Below are positions 42,101 through 58,500 of a DNA stretch of 64,000 nt, in pieces. Origin of the DNA: Glandiceps talaboti. Taxonomy: Eukaryota; Hemichordata; Enteropneusta; Spengelidae. The notes below the pieces were generated by a model that saw only the letters and a list, made by a program, of their open reading frames with translations, made no database searches and had not been told where the DNA came from. A program made the translations under genes and the position numbers. The first letter of the stretch is position 1; each line of letters opens with the position of its first letter. The DNA is taken from positions 16,035,592-16,099,591 of the forward strand of contig NC_135554.1 in the NCBI RefSeq assembly GCF_964340395.1, given 5' to 3'.

Positions 42101-45100
42101 CACTACCAACACACCATACATAATAAGCAATGTAAGACTGTAAATCAGAAAATCCTTCCCATGAAGCTGATATAATTGAACTTGAGTTTTGATAATCAGC
42201 GTCATGTAACCCAATTCCATCATAAACTGCTCCCTTTGAGGGTTCCACCACGTCTACCTGATGAGAATAGAATATTAGAGAAGTGAGAAAGATAATAAAA
42301 TGAACGCTGAGTTGTAATTTTTTTAGCATCGTCAAATAGTGATGGCGACTTACCAATACTCCATCAGATGTTGCGCGGCTTGTTAACATTGACTGACTGT
42401 GAGCAATGACGTTTGAGTAGTATCGTATACCAGGTTTTAGATTCAAATCCGAGAATAGTACTTCATATTCAGACGATGTATGCTGAGATAGGCTATATGG
42501 TCTGACATCCTCTCCTGCAATGAATTTTCGGGTGGTTAGATATTACCATATTTAACAAAATTATGTATATTTCTTTGCAAAATATTCAATGAACATACGT
42601 ATAGACGCTACAGTCAAGGAGGTACGTTTCGATCCATCAGTCTGAGAGAAGGGTATTGAAGGAACCACATGTGAATGAAGTTCTTGTACTTGGGAAAGTT
42701 TCCCCATCACAATCTAGTTAGACTCAATTGTAGTCATTCGACATATATTCACTGTATTCTATTTGTTACATAGAGGAAAGTTTTATTTTTAAAGCCCCCC
42801 TTTTTGGCTAAATTTCTATTGTTTTTAGAAAGCTATATCATGAAAGAAATCAGAGACAGAGATAAGGCAACTATCAAAGTTCTTTTGTGGCAAACCAGCG
42901 CGAATGTCAAGGTGGAATGAAGGGTAGAAACACACTTACCACCAGGATAGGTACTTAGAGACACTTCAAAATATGCTATATCTTCGGTACTATCAATAAA
43001 CACCCCCTTCCAGTACACCCCTAGAATATCACACGACGTGGTATAATCCATATCTATTCGTTCATCTAGACTGTGAATGTCCTTCACCTGATCAAAGATA
43101 CATTATATATTTCAACTTATACACACAACACTATTCAGGACTTAAAATGATACAGATAGAGATGAAGGGGGTCTTTTTGTATATACTGCAACATTTTCAT
43201 ATGGTATATATCATGCACAGCAAAGACACATTATCACGTGGTACAAAAGAATGATATTAAATATAGTTAATATCATAACATGGCAGATGACGGTTAGTTG
43301 TGGTATACGATATAAACAATGAAGAGGCATATTTCCACATAGACAAGTTTGCATACACATATATATTCACATGCATTTATCTTATAGTGTGATGTTGCAG
43401 TATTTGGCAATTTACTCTGGTTTGAAGATATTTCATTGATGTATTTGATGTGTACCTTACACAGAAATGTCATTTATTCTCTGGTAATGGAAACTTGTCT
43501 GTGATATATTACTGCTAACTATATGTTAGAGCTACTTACTTTTCTAGAGGAGGACATTTTTGGAGGAGCAGCATCGACTTTGACGCCATCGGATGAGAAA
43601 ATAGAGTACGTGTCTTCATCATACCACGCCTTTACATAATACACATACTCTATTCCATTTTCCAGAGGATCTGTAATGAATTATTCAGCTCTATGTAACT
43701 ACATGTATGAAGTACTAGTCTCGCGTTGAATTTATAACATAGTAAATCATAGTATGACATGCACGTATGTCTTGATGGATTGGAATATAAGATAGATCTA
43801 TTGGGGATTCATTTATTTTATCATGACTAGTAGAAAAATATTAAACCGAAATAAAAATGAAACCTACATGCATCTGGTGGTTCGCCACGTTTCTGCAGGA
43901 ATATAGCATAGGTGTCCAAGCCACTATCGTACCATATACGGTCAGAGGCAGGATTAAATAATCCTGTACCCGGATCACTGCCCTTAGTACCGACACTCCA
44001 CTCATATCTTTGTATTGGTATACCTACATAATTCAATAACAGATATAAACATGTATGAAACTGATACATCTTATAATTATTTTCTGTGCGTATAATTGAA
44101 TATTTAACTAAATGATGTAAGTACATACCGCCCTCTGTCGTTGACGTTTTCCATACAGCAGCTAATGCACACTTCGAAGGAGTATAGTCTGTATCGTCAA
44201 CGTCACTGAATCCCGTGTTGCGGTAATCCAATATGTCGATCACTTCTATTTGCTCATATTGGTCACTTCCTGCATAAAACAAAATTGATAAAATGTTGGT
44301 ATGTAGTTAATGCTGTTGCCATGTCAACAAAGAGAAACTGGTTAACGTCGAACGAAATGGGATGTTCGTTATTCTTTCAATGAAATTCATTTGAATACAA
44401 GTACGTTACAGAAGGAGACCAAGATAAAGATTTCAGTTGATAATATTCAACTTTTATTTTCAATAAATTTTCAACATTTTTAATAAAGGATGTTATTTGT
44501 CAACTGTATGTTACTGATGTACGCTCATTTATTCGCTATAAATAGAATTGGTGAATATGTTGACTGCCTTCTTGTTCATTCAATGATTTTGAGGTTGTAC
44601 TTACTTACAAACATTGAGTTTGATGTCGATCGATAATTTTCAAGTGTTAATGTCATTCAAGAATTCGTAAACAAAATGTTCATCCTTATAGTCAAAGAAA
44701 CAACCTATCCGTTTAAAATCTGTTTTTAAACTTGGACATGTACTACATACCTGAGACATCTTTACAATTCTCTATATCACCATGACACAGCTGATATTGA
44801 GGTGCGCATGTGCAATCACCTTGGCACGTTTGAGATTCACATCTTCTGACTTTAACGAGTACACCTTCATGGTCATTTGATCTAACAATTTCAAAGGTGT
44901 CGTGTGCTTCCAGACTTCTCATACCGACCTGGTGGTGGTGGTGGTGGTGGTGGTGGTGGTGGTGGATGATAAAACACGAAATGACAGTAATTTGTTTAGG
45001 CAAGTAACACCGAATTAGGTCAGACAGCATTTTCTGATTATTTTAACCTGGGTACATCTAAATACCAGAAGTACTATTAAAACATCAATTTCCTCTCTCT

Positions 45101-46483
45101 GCTAGTAAAACACATAATTTTCTGTCACCTATCATTCGTGGTGTTTACAAATTGATACAACTGCGCTATAGCAACTCAGATTTATGTGATACTAAAACAA
45201 GTAAATGTGATAATTCCTTATCAAAAATTACATTTTGACTGAACATATATGTATGGAACTTACACCATTTACAGCCCACAAAGTTACATATATATATTCT
45301 CCAGGTACGAGATCTCTACTGACGTGAATGGTACCAGTCTGAACAGCGCCCTCATCACGATAAAAATCACCATCTTCATGATCGAATTTAAGAGATCCAT
45401 CCTGTTTGAGAATTGAATGAAAATTTGAAAATATCTATGGCTATAAGGAAAGAAAATTCAATGTGAACCACGTTTTTTGCTTAATATTATACAATTCTAG
45501 AATTGTAACTATAATCCAGCTATATAAATGGGGGCCTGTAGGACATAGATTGTACTTTGAAGGATTTAATCCTGTGCGGTTATAGAGGCAGCGGGGGAGG
45601 GGAGGGGCTATGTTTTCAAGGGAGTTAGAGTTGCCATTGTACCGTTATAGGTCCGTGTAAGTGGTAATAATTATACAGCACTTTGCGTACAATGTGGTTC
45701 AGCTTTATAGATTTAAAAAAACGTGCATTAATAATACTATGACTGATTTCACGTACCGGTACAGAGTGAATATTAAGAATGTGCATTTGCTGCAGTTATG
45801 ATTTCGTCTATGAATCATCCATGCATCCCAAGTCCTACTAAAAAATGAAGCTTACAAGTTCAAGTGGACAATGAATGTGAAACGTGTCATTTGGAACGTG
45901 ATATGGTAAATCATTCTAGTTAAGAGTCTCTTACCGGTGTTAGTTCTCTACCACTGTATTGCGTACCAACAGTGCCATAATAAGCAGTAACTCCTGTATG
46001 GATATCGGAGAATCCAAGCCAGGCTAATTTGATCATTGTAGCCTCATCATTAGTGCTCTGTGTGTAAGTCATCCATCCATCTTGGTGTCGAGACAAGTCA
46101 GCAGAGTGGTCTGTGTCCACTGCAAAAGTACCAACTGATGGTGGTGTTGAATCAACCTTACATAAGATATATATATAACCAAAGCGATGTCTGAGTAAAG
46201 TTTAAAAGAAGTGTGTTGTATATGATATACTGAACGATGGAGGAGGCTTTATTAATTCATATCTTAACTGCCATCGCTGATATATTTGCAGTGTTCACAT
46301 TTGAAATTCTTTAAAAAATGAATTTCGCTAAACTTTCACATTTCTTTGATATTGATATTTGTATTCAAGATTAAAGAAACATTAATAAAAATGTTTTTAG
46401 ATAATATGAATTCATAAAATAGGGGAGGTAGGTCAGGAATTTCTTTTATTTTCTTTTACTAGTTTAATATAATAATAATAATG

Positions 46484-46543
<60 letters not shown>

Positions 46544-49500
46544 TAATAGTTTATAATATGATTTTGTTAATGTAAATGGAGTGAAACTTGACATGACGTC
46601 ATCCTCTTGTCAGACGTGAGACTTACCCATACTCCTTCACTCTCTGATGAACTACACAACTTGGCTGAATTGCAAGCTATTACTTTCACGTAATATGTAT
46701 TACCATCGTCCAAAGATAAACTTGTGAATGTGTATTTACTTTCATGACCAGAAAGCTGGGAAAATACAATGGTATGATCAAGGAAATTACGACTGATAAC
46801 ATATTATTATTCAGAATTCAGATCACAATCAGGAATGCTAAATGACAGTCACTGAATGAAGAACAATTAATGTACACTCTTTCTTACCTCAACAGAAGGG
46901 ATATCTAGTTCAGATTGGTGATTAGTAAAAACAGATAGTATTTGCTTTTCAATAGGGCTGTCTGGATCATGAAATTTCCAGTTTACACGCAAAAGAGTCC
47001 TCCACACCTGTTTTACAAAATCGACAAAGTGACATAATTGTAACAATAAGGACTTTCAAAATTATAAAAAATAAAAACGGCATAAGAATATACAGGTTGT
47101 CATCATGTGATTACTTGCTTATTGCGTATTTGCTCAATAATGGGACTAGTAATAATGTTGCACATATGTGTGTGTGACAAATTTATACGTTAACACACCA
47201 GTATGTGTACGATTGCCGAATCAATTTGAAGAAATATTTTAAATTGGTTGTAAAAGCATTGATAAAATGGACATTGTGATATGTTTAGCCCTCTAACAAC
47301 AACTCCAATTTTATATTCTGAATAAAGACACTATTATAAAATTCTGCAACTAAAATTAATGTTGTATTTCTGTATTGTTTTAAAGACCGTGTTTATTTGA
47401 TCACGGCTTCTTTTTCTGATTACCTGACTTCCATCGATGATAGAACCAATACTGTTGTCTAGGGCTACTCTCTGCATAACAGTAGGGGCAGTATTATCTA
47501 CAATTACTCCATTAGAAGAACTTTCACATGCTAACCCTAGAAAAGAAATAACCACACATCAATACCTTATAGACAGGGAACGTAAAGTACACGGGCACAC
47601 AGGAAGTTTAAACTAATCAGTTATTTATATTAATGTAACTTTTAAATCTGAATACTAAGAGATGGGACTGACGCAAAAGGAATGTACTAAAATCTTATTA
47701 TGTCACCGTATACACATGGCGTAATATTACACACTTCACTTGAGACAGTGAATCAAATGCATAGATGGTTCGCGAATTATCGGTTTGCCTGAATAAGAAT
47801 TTGATAAAAATAAGTGCAGACCTGCTTTATTATAAGCTGTCACAGTAGTGTAGACAGGGGTGTTTACTGGTAAAGGCTCGTCCAGTTTTGGCATGTACAC
47901 CTCCTCAGTGATGTGAAGTGGTGTCACAGGTATGATATCATCTCCACCACGTGTTGTTCCAACTCTCCATTCATAGTGCGATAATTGTGAGTGATAGTCG
48001 TGGAAATTATACCAATGAACAGACAATCTTTCCCTGGAGATAATATAACACAAACATTCACACTTTAGTTAGTTTGCATTACGTCCAAGTCCAAGTCCAA
48101 GTTGGCATACCAACCAAGACACGATCATTAAGGTCTCACAATTATGTTCTAATGGCTTTTGCACAGCGCCCCTGCTGGTGGCTTTGTGCAAGCAGCATGC
48201 TTCATTTCCCATGATTCATTTCGTATCGCCATTTTCGCAAGTTGTTTTCTCTGCTTGACAGTTTTATTCTGGAAGGTCGATACCACTGATATTGAACATT
48301 ATTTAAAACGTATTTGTATCGATTTAATAATAATAACTGTCTATACCATTTTAGGTAATCAAAGTGGAACACGTCAAACTGAACTAAAGAGTACATCTGC
48401 AAGAATAGGCCTGGCCAAGAACAGGTAATTGATGCCTACCGAGACGCTTGATATGCCCAATCATCATCACTAGGACCATCATACACAATGCCAGCGATTG
48501 GTGGAGAGTCATCCGGGATAATACCATCTGATGACACTGTAGTACATAATTCAGCTGCATTACATGCTGTAACTGTTGTAAAGTAAGTTTCTCCTGGCTG
48601 TAACTTAAGGTGATCAGCCTCCATTTCTGAAATATAACACATACTAATTTAAGATCTGCCATGTGTACAGAGAATTTCGTAATCAAAACACCTTAGGAAA
48701 TGGGGTAATTAAATCTTGTTGTCTTCAAGGCAAAGAGCTTACCCCCCCCCCCCACACACACACACACACATACACGTTCCCATATGCTACAAGAACTAAG
48801 ACAAAAATTGTTGTATTAAATTTAAAAGTGCATTCAGTGTCCTGGTTGATGACGTGACAGAACTCGTTTCTGTTTGAAAGAAAACGTAAAATACAGATTT
48901 GTGTAAGAAGCACCGACCTGTTATTAGTCCTAGATGTTGTTCACTTAAGATGTTATCACATCCTGGACATGTGCCAATTTTCCATGAATAGTCAACAATT
49001 TGAGTATGTGGATCATTGAAACCTTCCCAGTAGATGTGCAGTGAAACTATGTTGGTCTGTTGTAAAATGAATTTCAAAGCATCAAATAATTATAACACCA
49101 ACATTGCATTTATCAATGGCAATTAGATTGAGATGTGTCTGATTTTCATAAAGAACTACCCCTGTTAATAGTTGAAGTTGAGCATATGTACACTCTTATC
49201 CCTCAATGCAATATAGCCACCTTGTTAAATATACTGCATTGATTTTGTACTTACTTGATAGTCTAAATCTTTCTCTTCATTTCCACGATACCCGTCAAAT
49301 ACATACCCAGCATTCGGTGGTGAGGTATCAATCACAATTGCCCATGAAGTTACTGTCGTGGAAAGACCAGCTCCATTATAGGCCTATGTGAGTAAGAAAA
49401 ATACATAATAAAAATAATGCTTATTTTATTTGTTAGTGCATTATATACGATTTCTGTTTTGTATGTATTATTGAATACACATTTCTTAAATTGTAAAGTT

Positions 49501-52500
49501 GTCGTAATTAGAGAAATAGTACTTCACTGTGGTTTTTCTCCTTCTCTGAGTGTTTGTATGTTATTCGTAAGCCTCCACATGGTTATATTAGGGACCAACC
49601 TTGGCAGACACGTAATACGCATGCCCCTCATTCAATACGATTCCGTCTGCAGTGCCAGTGGCTTGTAAGTCATTGGTCTTAGAAAACGGATAAACATCAA
49701 CAATACCAGGTTTGGAACCAATGCCCCATTCATAGTATGCAATACCTACAACAAAACACAGGAAAACGTGACCATTGATTCTATATTGCCGTGTATTGAT
49801 TTCATTGAGTCGCATCTCTTCATAATTCGAACTGCATCACTTACCACTTTCTTTATCGTAAAATATCCTTTCCCAGCTTGCACTTAGTGATGACGTTGAA
49901 TGATGGTACCCGCCACCAACGTCAATAGCCACACTGCTTGTCGATGGCGGTGTAGTGTCAATAGTAACACCTGATGAGTGAGCCTCTGCACTTAGTCCAA
50001 CAAAGTCGATACCTAGTTAAAAACGAAACATTTTGATATTACACAACAACGTACATATATGAAAATTGTTATTTTAAACATGACAAAGCGTCTTCCCTTT
50101 TCAGCATTTTAATGTCTTCGTTCTGTATAGGTGTTAAAAATTACCGTTATATTTCGTTCTTCTGTAAATTTTCAACCGCACAGGCATCATCTATTGTTAA
50201 CTATCTAATCAGCCGGTAACTCTATCAATATCTGTCTGAAACATATCCATTATAACGACGACTATAACTTTGTATAAGTAGTGTTTGTGAAGGTGTTAAT
50301 CATCAAAAAATGCGAATATCGTGATAGCATTGTAAAGAACTCCAACGTCAAATATGTGCGCTTAGTTTGGTTATACAGTTAGTATGAGAATTGACGCCAT
50401 TGGTCATCATCTTTACCTCGAAGAGTGACGTAATAGGTTTCACCGTGCTGCAAATGTAGGTTGTGTGACACAGCCGTGTTTATAATACCAACATCTACAA
50501 AACCTTGGACATCTACTCCTGCAGGAGAGGATCCTATGATTGAATGAAAATATGATTATTGAGCTAGAAAGTGTGAAAAACCTGATTGAAATTGAATGTG
50601 TTCACATAAGTCATCAAATATTGGTGAATACAGTTATATAACATCATCCACATCTCCCCATACACACATACTAAATATGTAACATTGTGCACACAAACCT
50701 TCCTTTTCATTGCTACTCAGTCTATTGTACACGTATAACCATTAACAGCCACTTCTTTTAAAAGTTATTTTTGTGGCCAGTTCGGTTCAAATAACATCGA
50801 TAATTCTTACCTATGGCATACTCGTAAGTTCTTATTCCACTGTTGTGTGATATCTGAGCAACTTCTTCGACGTCGACGAAACTTTCCCATGATATGTACA
50901 TCACCGATGTAGTAGTCTAATTTGAAGGGAAAAAATGTATTTGTTGGGTATACTTGATAGATCGAATTGCGAATATAGCCTTTTAAGAGAAATTGAATAT
51001 GTGATCAAAATTTTAAGTTACCTGATAGCGCATTCCAACCAGTCCTATCCACACTCTACCAGGTTCAGGTGCTGTCCAATCAACAGTTATTCCATCTGAA
51101 CATTCAGATATTGTTGGGAGAATTTCGCCAGCACCTTCGTCCACTAATGTTGTCTCATTTGCATACACACAGACGTAGTATCTATGACCATGTTGAAGGT
51201 CAAGGTTGTGAACGTTGATATAATTATCCTACAATTAAGAAGTTATTTAAGTATTCTTTTACATAAATGTATATTTGCTGAATGTGAGTAAACACGTGAT
51301 ACAAAGAGAATAATAGTAACATTAACATAGTTATTATTTAGCGAGACACGTGAAAGTTAGATAAACTTGACAGACCATTTAAAAGAAACTATCCCTTGTA
51401 TGAGATTCATCTAGTAGCGTATATAAACAAAATGTCGAGTTTTAGCTAGAGTGGGTACAAAACAACACAACAACAACTTTGACAGATTTACTCAAGTGAT
51501 TGATTTTCAGCAATCCTGATGCCAATGGCAATTTCTGAGTATATTTATAAATTCATGTCATCCAATATTGCACTCAGTTTGCTTTTAAAACGGTGTTATT
51601 AGATCTACCAGTTACTAGGGTTGATTGAACAAGTTTCATTGAGTTGAACAACATATAAGATCACGTAGACAAACGTAAATATCACGACTTAAAGTATAAT
51701 GGTTCACACAATAATATATTTTCTGATGGCCACACACCTGTGTTTCTCCACAAGCTAATACTTCAGGAGTATCACATTGATACGATTCGTACTTCAGTTG
51801 TGATTGTGGTTCTGTATATGCCCATCTTTCTATCGCTTCATCTGAAACTACTTTCCATGAATATTGGACATGACGTAGGGTAGACCACACAGCTGATATC
51901 TTATGTTTGGATGGTGTATACTCTACATCTGAGTGAGGCCACACAGCATTGACCTCTAGGTAGACATCACTGTAAAGAAATAAAACACTCGTGTAATAAT
52001 GAATCACCAACAAAAAATATAACACTTTGTCACGATTTATTTAAATGATATTGCATAAACGTTCATACTTATTGATATATACTTAAATTTGGTAATTCAA
52101 TGATTTTCAAAACTCACTTATTTAAAATATGCAGCCTATCGCCATTTTTAAATGGGAAAAGCTAACTTAGAAGTTATTTCATTATTTTGAGATAATCGCT
52201 TCAAACCATCATATTGTGACATGTTATCTACTGGTAAACACTTACTGTACGTCTTCATACCCATCTGAACTTCCAACTGCATCAACCACTATATTTGACG
52301 TCACGTACGTAGAGTTTGAACAATCATATATTTCCTCGGATACTGTCGTGTACAATCCAGCTTTGTTGTGCCCACGTAGAGAAAGCTTGATGCACTCGGA
52401 GAACACTAATTCATCCTCTAGGCTTACCTCATATGACAGCTATGAAATAAAAACAGAAAACCATATAATAGATGACGTTTTAAACAGAAATAACTGCCTT

Positions 52501-55500
52501 CCTTCTAGCATCTACATCAGATAATATGTCTAAGATGTACAATTTCATTTCCGTATTTCCTTGTGTCGAAATGTTTTATTTGAAAGCAAAGCCAATCGCA
52601 AATAATGATACCAATGCCGTGTGATACGGTTTTCAATACTTCCTAAAAAAGACAGTTATAAACTATAGCCCTTTCAAGAAATATCCCTTTACAACTTGCA
52701 TAAAAACGTGACTCTACCAATGACTGTTGTTGCCCTGGTTCAACGATTCGTTGCCAGGGGTATAACAAGTCTCCATGAAGTGAATCTCCTGTGTCAACAA
52801 TCAGTGTCCACTCGTAGTAATCCATGTATTGGTTACTCTCCAGCTTATCCATCACCTCTAGATTGACAAACCCCGTCCATGTGAACGCCAATGATATTTT
52901 GCTGGGAAAGTGAAAATTGTAAATGTGTTGGCTACATATAAAATCTGAAACCCATTAAGGTACGTTTAATGAGTCGCAAAGAAATCAAAGGAAAACAAAT
53001 AGTACAAGTCAATATTAAACAATTAACGTCATAATTAACATGTTGATATGTTTTATAAAGGGTAGCTGGGTCTGTACTGATCATGACTGCACAAAGAACT
53101 GGCACACAACAGTTAACCTCCATTTAGTATTACATGTATAAAAGTAACTTTGTTTTCATATGTATTCATCCATTTCTGAAACATGTAACAACTGGCACTA
53201 TAGTGGATGACACTTTTATTGGAGATATTCACTATATAAGTTTTGATAACGACAAAATGCCTATAGTTATATCCCGTGTTAACATATAATTTTGTAGATT
53301 GAAACATGGCACTGATCAGCAATAAAGTATATCATAATTTATGTACGAGTAGAACGACATCCATTTAAGAAACATCTAAATATGTCTAGTTTTATGAATG
53401 ACGTAATTTACTATTCCAAATCCTACACAATTACAATGTGCAAACATTATATAAAATATCTAAGAATGTGATATTAAGTGAACAATTCTATGGAAACGTA
53501 CTCTGAAAGTACGATGTCCCCTATTCCTTCTGATAAAGGTGGATGTGATATGATCCAAACCCCATCACTTCTGACCGGTTCAAAACATCCACCAGGATAA
53601 CAAAACTTGATGCTTGTTCGATAGTGGTTTCCAGGTAACAATGACAAACCGACAAATTGTATGTAAGTACTCAGATGACATCGTTCGTATCCCCGTACAA
53701 GATCCCATTGAGAATGTGTTCTGTAGACAATAATAATTTGGTATGTAAATAAGGTAAGGTAATAGACAGTTAGAAAAACAAATTGCCTGCTTGAAATTCT
53801 TCCGTTATCATTTGTCCATGAAGCCTTATTTCAAGAAAATGAATACACTGACAGTAGATGTACTCTATATTTAGATGTTATTCCCAATATTTTTCTTCGT
53901 TCAGCCAAGGAAAATACGAGTAACCTAAGGGGCCTTTGTCACTACGAGTCGCTAAGGTAACCCTTAGGTCACACAAGTATTGTGTCACACAAGTATTCCT
54001 TGGCTGAATGAAGAAAAATATTGGAGAATAACATAATTGTAACAGCGACAGTAATATCAAAGAAAAATCGGGGAAAGTAATGGCAACTTTGAACGTTTTG
54101 ACTCATATTTCGAACCCAGAACAACGCGTTCTTGTGACATAGGCGCGTTGTCTTGACCTAGAACGACCAGAGTATATATTCCATATTTCTTGTTCAACTT
54201 GCATGGTATAATTAGTTCTAACAGCGCCATCAACTATATAAGATACCTTGTGATGAAGTCAGAGCCATTAAGTTTAACCATTACTTAGAGATTAAACGTA
54301 AAATACATATTACTGTACTGTGTTCTCAGACTTGAAAACTGGTGTTTATTGTAAAGTCAGTTATCATGATAATCAACGTCATTAATTTGAATAATTTCCT
54401 TGTCATGACAAAATAAAAATAATAAAGTGTCAGTATAAAAGTAATATTCATCACAATTCAGAACAGGAAATATGACTAGGAACTGGAAAGATGATAGAGA
54501 ACTTGGATATAACCTACACATCAATGTAATCCTCTCTCTCAATGCCGACTTCAATATGGGTGATATACACAAGGGATTCGTTTGACACTGTCCAGTATGC
54601 AGACAGACTTGAAGTCGATGCCTGGAAGTCGGTATCACTTTCACAAGATGGCCGTTTAGCATTTTCAAAGTCTCCCGTCTTATCATCGGCAACCTCGTTA
54701 TCTGTAAAGTGAGTGTTAGAGTTCAAGAGAGTAGACAGTACTGGAAATGTTTGTATTTATTCAAAAACATGTAATACGTGTTTGAATAGATTTTTGGTTT
54801 TCGGATTGCACTCTATCCCGAGTCAAATGATTCCTCCCTGGAAATAAAAGCTCAGCCAACAACTTTACATACACACCTCTCCTTGAACAGTCGATACCGT
54901 CATATACATTTGCATCTGTCAGTTTATCTCCTTCGGCCATGATGGTCACTCCGTCGGAACTTGACTCTACGCTTCCCGCTGAAGTTGTTGCTCTGACAGT
55001 GACATAGTACGTCTTGAAATAAACAAATTTGAAATATAAAATATTGAACCTGTGCGTGTACATGTTTCACTAAGTTACACTCTCATTCCTTGCCTTTAAA
55101 GTAAGTTGATAACAAGAGAAGATAAATCAACTTTTACCTTATACAAAGTAAGATTGAGGTCATAAGTAGAATATTGAGTTTGTTGTCCTACACCAGTAAA
55201 ATCCATGACATCATTTCCTCCTAGTGACAAACCGATGGCAACTTCATACGTCACTTCCTGGTAGGGATGGGCAAAGCCATACCAGCGAGTGTGGAGCTCG
55301 TGTGAAGACGTCTGGTAATCGATATCAGAAAGCTCCTATAAAATATAGAAAGTGGAATTAAAGGCCATCAATTACGTTCATGTTATTTAATAATAAAATT
55401 TGCTCGATTGACGTCAATATGAACTGGAACCTCGATTTCAGCAAGTATGTTGCACACCATCAATATACGTACCAAAAATGGATTGTCTTCGACTTTCCCA

Positions 55501-58500
55501 GGGTCAATGATGTCCAATACTACACCAACTGCTGGCAGATCGACGGAATGTTTGTATGGTTCACTTGTCGCTGTCACACTCAAACCTGCTGCATTGGTAA
55601 CTTTGACAGACACGTGATAGGTGTGGTCACCAAGTAAATCCCAGTCTAAATAGGATGTAGGTATTGCGACACATGATGGTTGAGACGTTTGACTGCATAG
55701 TGGGCTGTCAAATACTTCGATTTTAGTGAAATCCAACAGCTGTGTTCCATATGGTGTATCACCTGTATTGATAGAAGGACATATAATCTAATAATAAATT
55801 ATTAGTTTACCACAAGTTGTACATATATTTGGTCCTTTCTGTGTGTAATTTCTAATCTCTCAACTAAGTCCCATACACACAAAATTGCATAAAACAGCCA
55901 AGAAACCTTATAAGCAAACAACCCATCCGAAACAAAAGAGAGCAAACCCGAACTAAAGGCATACAAAACATTTGGATCGAACAAACATGTTAATATATCA
56001 CTATGGCCCCTGCTGTCTCGCAAAAATGTCCTACATTCGATCATGGTTGCCAAATTTAAAGTAATTTTCGTTCTCACCAACTGCTACTTGGTAATCAGAA
56101 AGTGGCTTTGGATCGTCCTTTTCAACAAAGTCATTCTCATCCCACGATGCTACCAGGTAGCTTATATCAGCCAATTCTTCATAAGTGACTGCAATCGTTC
56201 CATCGAAGACTGGTGGGGTCACTTCAACTATGTGTGGTCCTGTTACCTGCAATATAACAATGCACTTAGCCAAGTTAGACTTCATGTATGTTTACACAGC
56301 AAGAGAAGCATTGAAATAGAAAGAATGGTGCAAATATTTGACTTTTCATTCCTCATTTTGCAATCGTGGATCTTCTATCATGAACTTCAATTCGCATAGG
56401 ATAACCTCTGGTCGTAAGTATATCATCCACGGAAGAACCTTGCCAAAATTATCCAAGCATATCATCTAAGGAAGAAGCTGTCGTAAGGATATAATTCAAG
56501 GAACAAGCTGGCCACCGACATTATAGAGCAACAATCATTGTTGAATTTCTAGTACCATGGTGACATATTTGTCGAACCTACCTTAGTTGTTGTCATTTGT
56601 GCTCTATTGGTTGCTTGAATAACAATATAAAATACTGTTCCTTCACTAAGGTTTGGATGGTAAGTCAGAAACTTGGGATGAGAGTGTGTTGATGTAAATG
56701 GTAGAATGTCAGCATACAATTCTGTGTTAGTACTGCTAAGTCCAACCATGTAATCATATATATCACTTTCTGTGTCTTCACCACGCCAAGAAACAACCAA
56801 CTGAAATTTTAAGATTAAGTTGTATAATTACATCTATAAAGAACATTTCTTTCGCCAGGAGATAAACCGGACTGCTCAATTTGGTATTAATAGTGAAGGA
56901 AATTACAGATGAAAAACATTAAATCTTTCATTTGCGTCATCTTCTTGATTGATTGTTTAAAAGAAATATGATACTGACCATGTTCTCATTGACTAGATAG
57001 GAATAATCCACTTTCGTATCTGTATTTAGACATTCACTATCATTTGCATATTTGTCCAGGACAGTTCCATCCTCATCTCTCAACAATGGCCACAGAGAGA
57101 CGTCCTCAACTAAACGTGCAATGTCACTGCATAAGAGAAATGAAATCAAGAAATGTTATCACATTTTCAACCTGCATTAAACAGTTGCCATTTCGTGGAA
57201 TCTAATCTCACGCGATATTTAACCACAGTAATTTTAATATAGCCATTTATGACGTATGTGGAAACAGCAAAATCTTTATCAGATAGGAGAGACTAACCTC
57301 ATAGTAAATTTAAAAAATAAGAAATCTGGAAAGGCTAACAACCAACCAGGTTTAAATTAGATGTACCTGCAGTGTTGTGACGGATCCAGAACCTGGTATC
57401 GATAACCATATCCATCAACGATCCAGACTGTTTCATTATCTCTTATAACACCACCATGTGTATGTAAATTAGATATTGTAATTTCCTCTAGTATTGGCTC
57501 CGTCACATCGATAGTGACACCATCTGAACAAACAGGTACTGATGGATCAAGTGCCTGATTGTAAGCTATCACTGTACAGTAGTATTTACCAGGTCCAGGT
57601 GCTGACCAGGTGGCATGTAATGTTGTTGCATTTATCAACTACAAATATACACCGAGGGAAAGTTGGTTATACTAAGGGTAGGTAGCTGGTAAGATTTTAT
57701 TTTTAAATCCATGTGACTAAGAAGAAAATTTATCATATTGGCCCACTGACATGTATTAATGTGTAAAGTCAACAATAACATACAAAAATACGATTGAAAA
57801 CAATAACTATTCAAAACACAATTCATAAGTGTGATGTAAACTTACAGGATAATGTGTTGGAAAAGTTATGCTATCAACGTCTTCAAAACAGCTATCACCG
57901 AACTTGTATACGTACAACATAACACCACTCTCTCTGTCAAAGAAGCCATCCCACCATGCGTGGATCGTGTCATTTTGCTGATAGTCTATATCAGGTTGTC
58001 CCCTGAATCCTTCATGGACATATCCAGCATCTGGTGGACTGGAGTCAACGGTCACCTGGAAGATAACATACAGTAGGAAAGACCAAAAGATCACACAAGG
58101 ATTTTTACATTCATAATTTCTAATACCACAGCTTGACGATTACCAGCACTTCATGTCAACATCAAATGAGGTCTGTCATTCCTCATAATACGATTGTGTA
58201 ATTATTGCGATGCCCACTTTCATCTTGCATTGTAGACCCATACAACAGTCACTCAAGAAAAATAGGATATGCAAGCAGGTTTACTATATTGAAATGTATT
58301 CGTCCCATACCTGGAGGTGCATTGATGTCTTTATGAAAGCACTATTTGTGACGGTTACTTCTATGATGTAATCGTAGTCATGGTTACCCACTGGTATCTC
58401 CATTTTACTGGAGTCTAAGTCAATGATGTAATCGATATAATAACATTCTCCCTTCGGAATACAGATGCACCCAGGCGCTGTGCAGACATCTTCCTGTAAA

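Noticed and set aside
48159-48428. 89-residue plus-strand frame
   Set aside because: It lies in an intron of the minus-strand gene, with no domain and no splice context.
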